64,000 nt of DNA from Robiginitalea aurantiaca (GCF_030380815.1 NZ_JAUDUY010000001.1:62001-126000), one strand, 5' to 3'. Positions 51,582 through 61,796 are shown, counted from the stretch's first letter. Program-made: numbers and translations. The notes: generated by a model from the letters alone, not told the origin.

Positions 51582-53051
51582 ATGTTCAAACACTTTTTCA
51601 AACTTCAGTGGAAATCGTTTTTCAGGTCCTCCTCGTTTGCCACCAATCTGGCATTCAAGATCCTGATGGTTTTTGTTGTGATTTATTTCATAGTGGTTTT
51701 TCTATCACTAGGGATAGGAGCTTACTTCATTATTGAAAATGCAGGGTTGGGCGACCCCTTGCGAGTGGTAAACCGATTTTTGATTTACTACCTGGTCATG
51801 GATCTCTACATGCGGTACATGCTCCAGAAAATGCCCGTCACCAATATCCGTCCCTTGTTGTACCTGCCCATAAAAAAGAATTCGGTAGTGTCGTATTCCC
51901 TGGGCAAGACGGTCCTGTCGTTTTTTAACTGGTCGCATGCTTTTTTCTTTATCCCCTTCTCGATAATCCTGCTTACCAAGGATTACACGCCCTTACAGGT
52001 AATCAGCTGGCACCTCGGGATTATGGCCCTGTTCCTAACCAATAACTTTCTGAATATTCTTATAAATAACCAGGATCGCGTATTCTATCCTTTGCTGGTC
52101 GTACTTGCCGTTCTCGGTATTTCTCAATATTACGGCTGGTTTGATGTTACCACTTATACAGCACCGATTTTTGATGCTTTTTACGATTTGTCCTGGACCG
52201 CTCTGATCTCCTGGATGCTTCTGGCTATGGTTATATGGGCTTCTTTCCGATATTTCAGAAGGCATATGTATCTCGATGCGGGCCTTGCACTTAAGAAACA
52301 AGAAGGAAAAACTGAGGATTATGTCTGGTTAAACCGGTTTGGGAATTTAGGCACATTCCTCAAAAATGACATCAAGCTAATCCGGCGTAATAAGCGCTCC
52401 AGGACCACGGTGATCGTCAGTTTGTTGTTTTTGTTCTACGGACTGATTTTCTTTACCGGTCCGTATGAGAAATTTCCAATTGCCTATGTGTTTGCGGGGA
52501 TTTTTACTTCCGGGGGCTTCCTGTTCACTTTCGGGCAGTATGTCCCGAGCTGGGACAGCTCCTATTACCCGTTGATGATGAGTCAGAACATCAGGTATAA
52601 AGAGTATCTGAGTTCCAAATGGTACCTCATCATTATCGCCACGTTGATCAGCACATTTTTGGCCGTCTTTTATCTTTATTTCGGCTGGAAGACCTATTTG
52701 GCCATATTGGTCGGGGCAATCTACAACATAGGGGTAAACTCTTATCTGGTCTTATGGGGAGGGGCCTATGTTAAGACTCCAATCGACCTTACAACCAATA
52801 AGAAAGCCTTCGGAGATAAGCAGGCGTTCAACGGAAAAACCCTTTTACTGACCATCCCGAAATTGATTCTTCCCCTGTTGATTTTCTGGATAGGGGATCG
52901 CATTTGGAATCAAACAGCCGGTTACCTTATGGTGGCCCTGGCTGGAGTTATTGGCTTTGCCTTTAAGGATTTGGCCTTTAAACAAATCGAAAAAGTCTAC
53001 AAAAAGGAGAAGTACAAAACCCTTTCCGCCTATCGCGAAAAGGCCGCATAA
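51582..53051 (+). CDS. ABC exporter membrane protein, DUF5687-like
   Basis: 489 residues, about ten to twelve membrane helices in two groups split by a charged cytoplasmic segment (about 230-275). The opening MFKHFFKLQWKSFFRSSSFATNLAFKILM and the position before an ATPase gene fit the DUF5687 permease family of Bacteroidota. Together with the next gene it would form an ABC-2-like exporter; cargo unknown. A gap of 13 bases separates the two. Confidence 0.82.
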   Translation: MFKHFFKLQWKSFFRSSSFATNLAFKILMVFVVIYFIVVFLSLGIGAYFIIENAGLGDPLRVVNRFLIYYLVMDLYMRYMLQKMPVTNIRPLLYLPIKKNSVVSYSLGKTVLSFFNWSHAFFFIPFSIILLTKDYTPLQVISWHLGIMALFLTNNFLNILINNQDRVFYPLLVVLAVLGISQYYGWFDVTTYTAPIFDAFYDLSWTALISWMLLAMVIWASFRYFRRHMYLDAGLALKKQEGKTEDYVWLNRFGNLGTFLKNDIKLIRRNKRSRTTVIVSLLFLFYGLIFFTGPYEKFPIAYVFAGIFTSGGFLFTFGQYVPSWDSSYYPLMMSQNIRYKEYLSSKWYLIIIATLISTFLAVFYLYFGWKTYLAILVGAIYNIGVNSYLVLWGGAYVKTPIDLTTNKKAFGDKQAFNGKTLLLTIPKLILPLLIFWIGDRIWNQTAGYLMVALAGVIGFAFKDLAFKQIEKVYKKEKYKTLSAYREKAA

Positions 53052-53064
53052 TAATTGTTTTACC

Positions 53065-53760
53065 ATGATTCAAGCTAAAGAACTTACTAAAAAATATGGA
53101 TCCCAGACTGTGCTGGATTTACCTGAGCTCATCATTCCAAAAGGCGAGAGTTTTGGCCTTGTCGGGAATAATGGCGCCGGGAAAACCACATTTTTCAGCC
53201 TCTTGCTGGATTTGATTCAGCCCACTACAGGAGGTATAGATAACAACGGGGTCCTCGTCCAGCAAAGTGAGGCCTGGAAGCCTTTTACAGCAGCGTTTAT
53301 CGATGAGAGCTTTTTGATCGGCTATCTTACTCCGGAAGAGTATTTCTATTTTATCGGAGAATTACGCGGGCAGTCAAGGGCAGAAGTAGACGCCTTGATG
53401 CATAGTTTCGAGGACTTTTTCCACGGTGAAATCCTCAACCAGAAAAAATACCTGCGGGACCTCTCGAAAGGGAATCAGAAAAAAGTGGGCATTACCGCGA
53501 CCTTTATCGGGAACCCGGAAGTGATCATTCTGGATGAGCCCTTCGCAAACCTGGATCCGACCACCCAGATCAGACTCAAGGGCATCATAAAGGAGCTCAC
53601 CCAAAACCGGGAAATTACGGCCTTGATTTCCAGTCATGACCTCGTCCATGTTACTGAGGTTTGTGAGCGGATTGTCGTATTGGATAAGGGTGCCGTAGTA
53701 AGGGATATTCAGACTTCACCGGAGACTCTGAAGGAATTGGAAGATTTCTTTGCCGGATAA
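53065..53760 (+). CDS. ABC transporter ATP-binding protein
   Basis: 231 residues from the ATG at 53065 (MIQAKELTKKYGSQTVLDL); an open frame runs back into the permease gene but has no match to the family. Walker A is VGNNGAGKTTF, the signature is LSKGNQKKVG, Walker B is VIILDEPFANLD and the switch His lies in ISSHD. It powers the permease encoded just upstream. Confidence 0.95.
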   Translation: MIQAKELTKKYGSQTVLDLPELIIPKGESFGLVGNNGAGKTTFFSLLLDLIQPTTGGIDNNGVLVQQSEAWKPFTAAFIDESFLIGYLTPEEYFYFIGELRGQSRAEVDALMHSFEDFFHGEILNQKKYLRDLSKGNQKKVGITATFIGNPEVIILDEPFANLDPTTQIRLKGIIKELTQNREITALISSHDLVHVTEVCERIVVLDKGAVVRDIQTSPETLKELEDFFAG

Positions 53761-53917
53761 GCCCGAAAAGGCAAAAATTTTAAAGCGCTTTTGGTTTCGG
53801 GAAGAGGGGCGTGGAATTAAGACTTTGCATTTCTTTTCAAAAGTCCCGATTTGGGGGTCCCCGGCATACTAAAACAACGGTTTTGTAGTTAAGATTACAT
53901 ACACGAATCCGGGAATT

Positions 53918-56470
53918 TTGAAGCTTCGACATTTTTTTCTGCTCGCCATTGGAGGAATAGCCCTGTTCACAGGCGCCTGCAGTACTAAGAAAGACGCCTT
54001 TGTAAACCGCAACTGGCACGCGCTGAACACCCGGTACAATGTACTCTATAACGGGGGCCTGTCTTTTGAAGAAGGGCGGGAAAGTCTCAACAGCACATAT
54101 CGCGATAATTACTGGGAAATCCTCCCCGTTGAACGAATGCAGGTTTCAGGTGAAATCCGTCTGGATTCAGAAGATAATAACCCCAACTTTTTAGTGGCCG
54201 AAGAGAAGGCGACCAAAGCCATACAAAAACACAGTATGGAGATCAGTGGGACAGAGCGCAATCCCCAAATAGATGAGGCCTTTTTGCTCCTAGGGAAGGC
54301 CCGTTATTTCGATGAGCGCTTTATACCCGCCCTGGAGGCCTTTAACTATGTGCTCCGAAAATACGAAAGAAGCGACAAGTTGGGTGAAGCGAGGATATGG
54401 CGTGAGAAAACACACCTGAGACTCGGGTATGACGAGCTTGCGCTTAAAAATCTTAAGACACTTTTCAAATACGATGTTTTGTCGGATCAGGAATACGCAG
54501 ATGCCCGTGCAATTACGGCACAGGCTTACATCAACCTCAAAGCTTTGGATACGGCTGCCCAACAAATGAAAATAGCTGCTGCATATACCAAGAAGCCTGA
54601 GGAAAAAGGACGGTATTACTATATTTTGGGACAACTTTTTAACCGCCTCGACTTTCGCGATAGTGCGGATATGGCTTTCGATAGGGTCATTGAACTGAAC
54701 AGGAGAATACCAAGGGTTTACCTGGTAAACGCCCAGCTTCAGAAAGTCAGGAATCTCGAGGTCGATGAGACGAACAGCGAAGAAGTTCGGGAGTACCTTA
54801 CAGATCTGGCAGAAAACAGGGAGAACAGGCCGTATCTCGATAAGATTTACCGCGTTCTGGGGGAGTACTACGAAAAAATCGGGGCAGAGGGAGCTGCTAT
54901 GGATAATTACAACAGGTCCCTCAGGGCCTCTGAGAATGAGCCCTTTCTCAATTCTTTAAACTATACGGATCTGGCCGAGTATTACTTCGACGAAAATAGT
55001 TTTAAAACTGCAGGGGCATACTACGACAGTGTTTTACTGAACACCCCGGAGAACAGCCGCACGTACAGGAGTGTTTTTAAGAAAAGGGAAAACCTGGACG
55101 ATGTGATCGCATATGAGGCAGTTGTTCAAAACGCCGACAGTGTGCTGGCGCTCACAGCCATGTCATCTGTCGAGCGCGAGATCTATTTCCAGTCCTATAT
55201 CGATTCCCTGAAAGTTGTAGAAGAGATAGAGGCCCTTAAAAAACAGGAAAAGGCGCAGACAGGTTTTCAGGCTTTCAGTAAGAGCGAAGGCGGGCAGGAG
55301 AATCAGGGCAAATTCTACTTCTATAATATCACCAGTCTGGGCTATGGCAAAAACGAATTCCGGATGCAGTGGGGAAATCGGGAATTGGAGGATAATTGGC
55401 GTTGGAGTACGAAGTCGAGGATTCTCACAGAAGAAACAGATCAGGCGGATGCCCTGGCGGAAGGGAGAGAAGATGAGCCCCTGAACTCCGAAAAGTATTC
55501 CCTGGCCTATTATACGGATCGCATTCCTGAGGATCCCGCGGTGATCGATAGTTTGCAAAAGGAACGCAACTTCGCCAATTACCAGCTGGGCCTTATTTAC
55601 AAAGAAAAATTCAAGGAACCCATGCTGGCCGCGGCCCGCCTGGAGGCAGTACTCAATTCCGAGCCGGAAGAGCGACTGATTTTACCATCGAAATACAATC
55701 TATACAAGATCTATCAGGAAGTTGGAAGCCCGCTTCAGGAATCGATGATGCATGATATCGTGGAGAACCATCCGGATTCCCGGTATGCAGCCATCCTAAC
55801 GAACCCCAATGTTTCTCTTGCCAACCTCGAGAATACCCAGGAGGTGCGATATGCAGCTCTTTTTAAGGCCTTTAAGGCACAGGAATATCTCGAGGTGATC
55901 ACCGGCACGGAGGAAGCCATAGACCAGTTTACGGGAGAACCAATAGTTCCGAAGCTCGAGCTACTGAAGGCCAATGCCATTGGAAGGTTGCAAGGTTTTC
56001 AGCAGTTTCGGGAGGCCTTAAACTACATCGCCCTGAATTACCCGAACACTCCTGAAGGGAAAAAAGCTCAGGTTTTGGTCGAAGAACAGATACCCAAACT
56101 TGAAAGCACGGATTTTTTCGACGCCTCAACCGTAAAAGGCACCTCGAATTGGAAGGTGGTATTTCCCTTTAGCCGAATCCAGCACGAAGAGGCCCTCGAG
56201 CTCAAAAAACGCCTCGAGGAATCGATGAAGGATCTCGGTTATACCTATACCGTGTCCAGGGATATATACAATCTGGATACCGAATTCATCGTGGTCCATG
56301 GGTTTCCTTCAGAAACCTACGCCATAGGTTACGCGGAACTTCTTAAAAACAACAAGGATTACAGAATCACCAACGAGAATTTTGTAATTTTATCTGACAA
56401 TTACAAAGTGGTACAAGTCCACAAAAACCTGGCCGATTACCACAATCACTTACAAACCCCAAAATCGTAA
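53918..56470 (+). CDS. sprE: SprE/PorW-like TPR lipoprotein of the type IX secretion system
   Basis: 850 residues. TTG at 53918 starts MKLRHFFLLAIGGIALFTGACS, a lipoprotein signal with Cys21. The opening ST-KKD-x-FVNRNWHALNTRYNVLYNG is highly characteristic of SprE (F. johnsoniae gliding) and PorW (P. gingivalis). Then come many TPR-like helix pairs (about 95-370 and 530-720). The C-terminal 80 residues (DTEFIVVHGFPSETYAIGYAELL) look like a small alpha/beta domain. It is needed for type IX secretion, placing substrates or energising the machine at the periplasmic face. It begins the run to the bactofilin and ATP synthase genes; the gap to the bactofilin is 6 bases. Confidence 0.85.
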   Translation: MKLRHFFLLAIGGIALFTGACSTKKDAFVNRNWHALNTRYNVLYNGGLSFEEGRESLNSTYRDNYWEILPVERMQVSGEIRLDSEDNNPNFLVAEEKATKAIQKHSMEISGTERNPQIDEAFLLLGKARYFDERFIPALEAFNYVLRKYERSDKLGEARIWREKTHLRLGYDELALKNLKTLFKYDVLSDQEYADARAITAQAYINLKALDTAAQQMKIAAAYTKKPEEKGRYYYILGQLFNRLDFRDSADMAFDRVIELNRRIPRVYLVNAQLQKVRNLEVDETNSEEVREYLTDLAENRENRPYLDKIYRVLGEYYEKIGAEGAAMDNYNRSLRASENEPFLNSLNYTDLAEYYFDENSFKTAGAYYDSVLLNTPENSRTYRSVFKKRENLDDVIAYEAVVQNADSVLALTAMSSVEREIYFQSYIDSLKVVEEIEALKKQEKAQTGFQAFSKSEGGQENQGKFYFYNITSLGYGKNEFRMQWGNRELEDNWRWSTKSRILTEETDQADALAEGREDEPLNSEKYSLAYYTDRIPEDPAVIDSLQKERNFANYQLGLIYKEKFKEPMLAAARLEAVLNSEPEERLILPSKYNLYKIYQEVGSPLQESMMHDIVENHPDSRYAAILTNPNVSLANLENTQEVRYAALFKAFKAQEYLEVITGTEEAIDQFTGEPIVPKLELLKANAIGRLQGFQQFREALNYIALNYPNTPEGKKAQVLVEEQIPKLESTDFFDASTVKGTSNWKVVFPFSRIQHEEALELKKRLEESMKDLGYTYTVSRDIYNLDTEFIVVHGFPSETYAIGYAELLKNNKDYRITNENFVILSDNYKVVQVHKNLADYHNHLQTPKS

Positions 56471-56476
56471 TTAACC

Positions 56477-56932
56477 ATGTTTGCTGAAAACAAAAAACCT
56501 AGAACTATGAATGAATCAGGAGGGCAGCCCAATCGTATTGAGAAAAACACCAGAATTAAAGGAGACATCATTTCCGAAGCAGATTTTCGAATCGACGGAA
56601 AACTTGATGGAAATGTGAAGACTTCCGGCAAGGTGGTGATTGGTAAAGGGGGCTACATACACGGTAAGGTAGAATGCGTCAACGCCGATATTGAAGGAAA
56701 TTTCAATGGAGAGTTGCAGGTTTCTGATTTGCTTTCCCTCAAAAGCACAGCGGTTATCGAAGGTACCGTAACTGTCGCAAAATTGTCCGTTGAACCCGGA
56801 GCCACCTTCAACGCATCCTGTAGCATGAAAGGCAAGAACGGCCTTAACGGAAACACCTCAAGGCCTTCTGGTTTTAAGGATGCTTCAACAACCGCCCCAA
56901 AACAAGAAACACAAGGTGCCAAAGCCCCCTGA
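56477..56932 (+). CDS. Bactofilin (polymer-forming cytoskeletal protein)
   Basis: 151 residues. The beta-helix core (about 20-110) begins NRIEKNTRIKGDIISEADFRIDGKLDG and continues GKVVIGKGGYIHGKVECVNADIEGNFNGEL, the typical bactofilin repeat with Gly-x-Val/Ile steps. The C-terminal 35 residues are unstructured and rich in Ser, Lys and Thr. Bactofilins form non-polar filaments at the membrane and help shape and envelope organisation. It lies 6 bases after sprE and overlaps the AtpI-like gene by 53 bases in another frame. Confidence 0.92.
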   Translation: MFAENKKPRTMNESGGQPNRIEKNTRIKGDIISEADFRIDGKLDGNVKTSGKVVIGKGGYIHGKVECVNADIEGNFNGELQVSDLLSLKSTAVIEGTVTVAKLSVEPGATFNASCSMKGKNGLNGNTSRPSGFKDASTTAPKQETQGAKAP

Positions 56933-57149
56933 AAAAAAAGAAAAATCACCGCTCAGACACGCGGCAGAACTCTCGGGAATTGCCATTGAAATGGGGGTGA
57001 TCATTTATTTAGCGGCACAGGGAGGGATCTGGCTTGACGAACACTACCAAACTGAAAAAAGGCTTTTTACTGCAATTTGTACAATACTCGGGGTGGGTAT
57101 CTCGCTTTGGGTGGTTCTAAAGCAGTTGAAACGACTTAATTCGCCATGA
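56880..57149 (+). CDS. AtpI/AtpZ-like ATP synthase accessory protein
   Basis: 89 residues: a basic, Pro-rich start and two membrane helices (about 28-50 and 62-80) separated by WLDEHYQTEKR. The layout is that of small AtpI/AtpZ proteins that precede F0F1 operons and help assemble the c ring or act as Mg/Ca carriers. The ATG at 56880 puts its first 18 codons inside the bactofilin gene, and its stop overlaps the next gene by 4 bases (ATGA). The F0 genes follow in the same direction. Confidence 0.75.
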   Translation: MLQQPPQNKKHKVPKPPEKKEKSPLRHAAELSGIAIEMGVIIYLAAQGGIWLDEHYQTEKRLFTAICTILGVGISLWVVLKQLKRLNSP

Positions 57150-57553
57150 ATAATACCCGGTTTCTGAGGAATTGTCTTTTATTCTTGATTCTGGTTCTGG
57201 CAATCTCTTTTGGCATTCATACCCAATTACGCAATGCCGGCGAACTGAGCCCGTACGGGGACATGCTGATCTGGAGTTATCTGATCAATTTGGTTTTGGC
57301 TTTCGGGATCGTTGTGCTTATTTATAGTCTTCGCAACCGGATGAAAACACAGTTGGGCTTTCTTTTTATCGCCGGGAGTTTTTTGAAGTTCCTCCTGTTC
57401 TTTCTTTTTTTCTATCCTGAATTCAAATCAGATGGGGCCATTGATCAGGGAGAGTTCGCCAGCTTCTTTGTGCCTTACTTCCTCGCTCTTATCGTGGAGA
57501 CCTATTTTGCCGCTGTTCTTCTGAAAAATCTGGAAAAGGAAAACCCCGGGTAG
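57146..57553 (+). CDS. Small membrane protein near the ATP synthase operon, DUF6168-like
   Basis: 135 residues with four membrane helices (about 8-25, 42-62, 70-92 and 106-126). I believe that this is the flavobacterial DUF6168 type; function unknown, position hints at ATP synthase assembly, as in the atpI position of other bacteria. ATGA overlap with the AtpI-like gene. A new promoter lies between it and atpB. Confidence 0.65.
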   Translation: MNNTRFLRNCLLFLILVLAISFGIHTQLRNAGELSPYGDMLIWSYLINLVLAFGIVVLIYSLRNRMKTQLGFLFIAGSFLKFLLFFLFFYPEFKSDGAIDQGEFASFFVPYFLALIVETYFAAVLLKNLEKENPG

Positions 57554-57613
57554 CAGGGCTTCTGAGGGCATAAAATAAAGCGTAAATGCTTTTTTCTTTT
57601 TCAAGGAATACCT

Positions 57614-57621
57614 TACATTTG
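57614..57621 (+). promoter_or_regulatory. -7 box of the ATP synthase operon
   Basis: TACATTTG fits TAnnTTTG exactly; it ends 34 bases before the atpB ATG. No good -33 TTG at the usual distance. Confidence 0.55.
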
Positions 57622-57655
57622 CACCGATTTTTAGAGACCCTTAGATTCGAGTGCT

Positions 57656-58792
57656 ATGCGAAGTACCTTTGTGAATAATTTCCTGGTCGTTGTTTTTATC
57701 TTTTGTTCAGGGCCGGTTTTGTTCGCCAAAGAGGCCTCCGGGGAACCCAAGGGGCCCGAAGGCACAAAGGCAGAAATCAAAGAATACATTGAACATCACC
57801 TTCAGGACTCACACGACTTCTCTTTAGCATCCTACACTGACGATCAGGGGAATATGGTGTATTGGGGCTTCCCTTTGCCTGTGATCCTCTGGGACAATGG
57901 CCTGAAAGTTTTTTCTTCTTCAAAACTCCACCACGGAGAAACTGTGGCCGAGGTCGATGGCAATTTTTATGCGCTCTATCACAGTAAGATTTACAAAACG
58001 GACGCGGAGGGAACCATTCTTTACGATGCCGAAGACCATCCTACCAATACAAAGCCACTTGACCTTTCCATCACCAAGAATGTTGTAATGATGATGGTGA
58101 CAGGACTTCTGTTGTTATGGATTTTTTCCAGCATGGCAAGGAAGTATAAAAAAAGCGGCGGGGTCCCGACAGGAGTGGCGAAATTTTTCGAGCCCATCGT
58201 ACTTTATATACGCGACGATATTGCCATCCCAAACATAGGGGAGAAAAAATACGGGAGATACATGCCTTTCTTATTGACGGTATTTTTCTTCATCTGGTTT
58301 TTGAATATGTTCGGGCTCACTCCACTGGGCGTTAATGTTACCGGTAATATTGCAGTTACCACCGCCCTGGCCCTTATCGTGTTTTTAATGACCAATTTTA
58401 CCGGGACAAAAGATTACTGGAAACATATTTTTGATCCTCTCGGAGATGGGATGCCATGGTATGGGAAAATGATCATTTATATTATTTTGGTTCCGATTGA
58501 GGTTCTGGGGATTTTTATCAAACCGTTTGCACTTCTTATCCGTCTGTATGCAAACATGACTGCAGGACATGTTGTGCTAATGAGTCTGATCGGGTTGATA
58601 TTTATATTTAAAAGTTGGGTGGGAGGGCCGTTGTCCTTTGGCCTTAGCTTTGCCATATCGCTTATAGAAGTTTTAGTTGCGCTCTTGCAGGCTTATATAT
58701 TCACCATGTTGTCAGCGCTTTACTTTGGTTTTGCCGCTGAGGAGCACGATCATGATCACGATCATGAAGAGCCTGTTTTAGAGCACCTTTAG
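57656..58792 (+). CDS. atpB: ATP synthase F0 subunit a
   Basis: 378 residues, longer than the 270 of E. coli because of a signal peptide (about 1-24) and a periplasmic domain of about 100 residues, usual in Bacteroidota. Proton-channel helices follow; the essential Arg lies in FALLIRLYANMTAGHVV. The C-terminus is His/Asp-rich (EEHDHDHDHEEPVLEHL), possibly metal-binding. First gene of atpB-E-F-H-A-G. Confidence 0.95.
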   Translation: MRSTFVNNFLVVVFIFCSGPVLFAKEASGEPKGPEGTKAEIKEYIEHHLQDSHDFSLASYTDDQGNMVYWGFPLPVILWDNGLKVFSSSKLHHGETVAEVDGNFYALYHSKIYKTDAEGTILYDAEDHPTNTKPLDLSITKNVVMMMVTGLLLLWIFSSMARKYKKSGGVPTGVAKFFEPIVLYIRDDIAIPNIGEKKYGRYMPFLLTVFFFIWFLNMFGLTPLGVNVTGNIAVTTALALIVFLMTNFTGTKDYWKHIFDPLGDGMPWYGKMIIYIILVPIEVLGIFIKPFALLIRLYANMTAGHVVLMSLIGLIFIFKSWVGGPLSFGLSFAISLIEVLVALLQAYIFTMLSALYFGFAAEEHDHDHDHEEPVLEHL

Positions 58793-58814
58793 TGTTTTGA
58801 GTTGTATTGTTTAA

Positions 58815-59024
<210 letters not shown>

Positions 59025-59104
59025 GCCATTAGAATACCCGGGCAATTCATGCGGTTGGCATGGATTGCCAGGGTTTATGGAAAAACATAAAACATCGGGA
59101 AACC

Positions 59105-59605
59105 ATGGAAAAATTAATTAACGAATTTTCAATAGGGCTGTTCTTTTGGCAGATTATCCTGTTTGTCCTGCTTCTTTTATTACTCCGCAAATTTGCCTGG
59201 AAACCCATATTACGTGCGGTTTCTGAGCGTGAGGAGGGTATAAAGGATGCTCTTGCTGCTGCGGAAAACGCAAAGAAAGAAATGCAAAATGTCTCAGCAG
59301 ATAACGAACGCCTGTTACAGGAGGCGCGCGCAGAGCGCGAAGCCATGATCAAGGAAGCTCGGGAGATCAAGGAAAAGATGGTGGCTGATGCGAAAGCCCA
59401 GGCACAGGAAGAAGGAGATAAAATTATCAAGCAGGCCCAACTGAGTATCGAAGGTGAAAAGAAGGCTGCAATTGCGGATATCAAAAACCAGGTGGCCACG
59501 CTTTCTGTGGAGATTGCCGAAAAGGTGCTGCAGGATCAGCTCCAGAACAAGGATAAGCAATTGAAGCTGGTGGACCAACTTGTAGAAGAAATCAAACTGC
59601 GATAA
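59105..59605 (+). CDS. atpF: ATP synthase F0 subunit b
   Basis: 166 residues from the ATG at 59105 (MEKLINEFSIGLFFWQIILF); an open frame goes back to 59060 but adds polar residues before the membrane helix. One N-terminal helix (about 11-31) and then a long Ala/Glu/Lys/Gln-rich coiled coil, the peripheral stalk. The delta subunit follows after 4 bases. Confidence 0.94.
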   Translation: MEKLINEFSIGLFFWQIILFVLLLLLLRKFAWKPILRAVSEREEGIKDALAAAENAKKEMQNVSADNERLLQEARAEREAMIKEAREIKEKMVADAKAQAQEEGDKIIKQAQLSIEGEKKAAIADIKNQVATLSVEIAEKVLQDQLQNKDKQLKLVDQLVEEIKLR

Positions 59606-59609
59606 CAAG

Positions 59610-60146
59610 ATGAGTGAACATCGGGCTGCATATCGGTACGCTAAGGCACTCATGGACCTCGCCATAGAGCAGAATAACGTCTCTGCGGTGGAAAAGGACA
59701 TGCGGCTTGTGTTGGATACCATCGAGCAAAATGAGAGCTTAACAGACGTGCTGAGGAGTCCGGTCCTTACCGGCAGTGACAAGAACAGCGCGCTGAAGGC
59801 CCTGTTTAAGAATTCGCAACCGTTGACTTCTGAGCTTTTCAACCTGTTGGCATCCAACAAGCGAATTGGCATTCTGAAAGAGGTTGCTCAGCAGTATATC
59901 ACCCTTTATGATCAGATGCAGGGGCAGGAAATTGCCACGGTCGTTACCGCAGTCCCCCTGAATAAGGATTTGGAGGCAAAGATTTTGAAAAAACTCGAGG
60001 AGATCAGCGGAAAGGAAGTGACCCTTGAGAACGAAATTGATGCCGATCTGATCGGCGGATTTATTCTTAAGGTAGGTGACCTGGAGTATAACGCCAGCGT
60101 ATCCGGGAAACTTGAGAAATTAGAACGAAAACTTTTAAGCACATAA
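59610..60146 (+). CDS. atpH: ATP synthase F1 subunit delta
   Basis: 178 residues. The start SEHRAAYRYAKALMDLAIEQ and the C-terminal IDADLIGGFILKVGDLEYNASV are the family marks. It joins F1 to the peripheral stalk. Confidence 0.95.
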   Translation: MSEHRAAYRYAKALMDLAIEQNNVSAVEKDMRLVLDTIEQNESLTDVLRSPVLTGSDKNSALKALFKNSQPLTSELFNLLASNKRIGILKEVAQQYITLYDQMQGQEIATVVTAVPLNKDLEAKILKKLEEISGKEVTLENEIDADLIGGFILKVGDLEYNASVSGKLEKLERKLLST

Positions 60147-60197
60147 AATTATTAACCGGGTCACCTTATGGTGATTCGCTATTTATACCTATTTAAA

Positions 60198-61778
60198 ATG
60201 GCAGGAATCAAAGCCGCTGAGGTATCAGCAATCTTAAAGAAGGAGTTATCAGGATTTGAAGCAACGGCAACCCTCGATGAGGTGGGTACCGTTCTGCAGG
60301 TGGGAGATGGGATCGCCAGGGTTTATGGCCTTTCCAACGCCCAATATGGAGAACTTGTAGCCTTTGAAGGAGGTCTGGAAGGAATCGTTCTGAACCTTGA
60401 AGAAGATAATGTTGGGGTTGTCCTCCTGGGGCCATCCCGTCAAATTGGTGAGGGCGCAACTGTTAAAAGAACGCAGCGAATTGCTTCCATTCAGGTAGGA
60501 GAAGGCATCGTCGGCCGTGTGGTAGACAGTCTTGGAACCCCGATTGACGGCAAAGGCGAGATCACCGGAGAGCTCTTCGAAATGCCCCTGGAGCGCAAAG
60601 CCCCCGGAGTAATTTTCCGTCAGCCCGTAAATGAACCCCTTCAGACAGGGGTAAAGGCGATTGATGCAATGATCCCTATCGGAAGGGGTCAGCGTGAACT
60701 TGTAATCGGAGACCGTCAGACTGGTAAAACCACAGTTTGTATTGATACGATTATCAATCAGAAAGAATTTTACGATGCAGGGGAACCTGTTTATTGTATA
60801 TATGTAGCTATTGGACAAAAAGCCTCAACAGTTGCGGGAATCGCAAAAACGCTTGAGGATAAAGGTGCCCTGGCCTACACTACTATTGTTGCCGCCAATG
60901 CCTCTGACCCTGCCCCGATGCAGGTATATGCGCCTTTTGCAGGTGCGGCAATCGGGGAGTACTTCCGGGATACCGGACGTCCTGCCTTAATTATCTATGA
61001 TGACCTTTCAAAGCAGGCTGTGGCATACCGTGAGGTTTCCCTGCTGCTAAGACGCCCACCGGGACGTGAAGCGTATCCTGGAGATGTTTTCTACCTCCAC
61101 TCTCGTCTGCTCGAGCGGGCTGCCAAGGTGATTGATGACCAAAGCATCGCAGAAAAAATGAATGATCTCCCGGACAGCCTCAAAGGGAAAATAAAAGGAG
61201 GCGGGTCCCTAACGGCCCTTCCGATTATTGAGACTCAGGCGGGTGACGTTTCTGCCTATATTCCAACCAACGTAATTTCCATTACGGATGGTCAGATTTT
61301 CCTGGAGCAGGATCTCTTTAACCAGGGGGTGCGGCCGGCTATTAACGTGGGCATCTCTGTATCCCGTGTTGGAGGATCGGCCCAGATTAAGTCCATGAAA
61401 AAAGTAGCAGGTACACTTAAGCTGGATCAGGCTCAGTTCAGGGAACTGGAAGCTTTTGCAAAATTCGGATCGGATCTGGATGCAGCCACACTGAATGTTA
61501 TCGAGAAGGGACGCCGCAATGTCGAGATCCTCAAACAAGCGCAAAATGACCCATTTACGGTTGAAGACCAGGTCGCTATTATTTATGCGGGCTCCAAGAA
61601 CCTTTTGCGCGATGTGCCTGTAGAAAAGATCAAGGAATTCGAGCGTGATTTTATCGAGTTTATGAATGCCAAACATCGGGATGTTCTCGATTTGTTGAAG
61701 CAAGGTAAGCTCACAGATGAAATCACCGATACGCTCACAGCAGTGTGTAAGGATCTTGCGGCGAAATACAAGGCCTAA
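60198..61778 (+). CDS. atpA: ATP synthase F1 subunit alpha
   Basis: 526 residues from the ATG at 60198 ([17 protein letters not shown]); a frame reaching 60168 adds ten residues of no match. Walker A is [10 protein letters not shown], and [30 protein letters not shown] is the family signature with the arginine. Non-catalytic nucleotide-binding subunit. Confidence 0.97.
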   Translation: MAGIKAAEVSAILKKELSGFEATATLDEVGTVLQVGDGIARVYGLSNAQYGELVAFEGGLEGIVLNLEEDNVGVVLLGPSRQIGEGATVKRTQRIASIQVGEGIVGRVVDSLGTPIDGKGEITGELFEMPLERKAPGVIFRQPVNEPLQTGVKAIDAMIPIGRGQRELVIGDRQTGKTTVCIDTIINQKEFYDAGEPVYCIYVAIGQKASTVAGIAKTLEDKGALAYTTIVAANASDPAPMQVYAPFAGAAIGEYFRDTGRPALIIYDDLSKQAVAYREVSLLLRRPPGREAYPGDVFYLHSRLLERAAKVIDDQSIAEKMNDLPDSLKGKIKGGGSLTALPIIETQAGDVSAYIPTNVISITDGQIFLEQDLFNQGVRPAINVGISVSRVGGSAQIKSMKKVAGTLKLDQAQFRELEAFAKFGSDLDAATLNVIEKGRRNVEILKQAQNDPFTVEDQVAIIYAGSKNLLRDVPVEKIKEFERDFIEFMNAKHRDVLDLLKQGKLTDEITDTLTAVCKDLAAKYKA

Positions 61779-61796
61779 GAAACCACAAAGGGAACT

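Noticed and set aside
60249-60818. 189-codon minus-strand frame opposite atpA
   Set aside because: Antisense shadow of a highly conserved gene.
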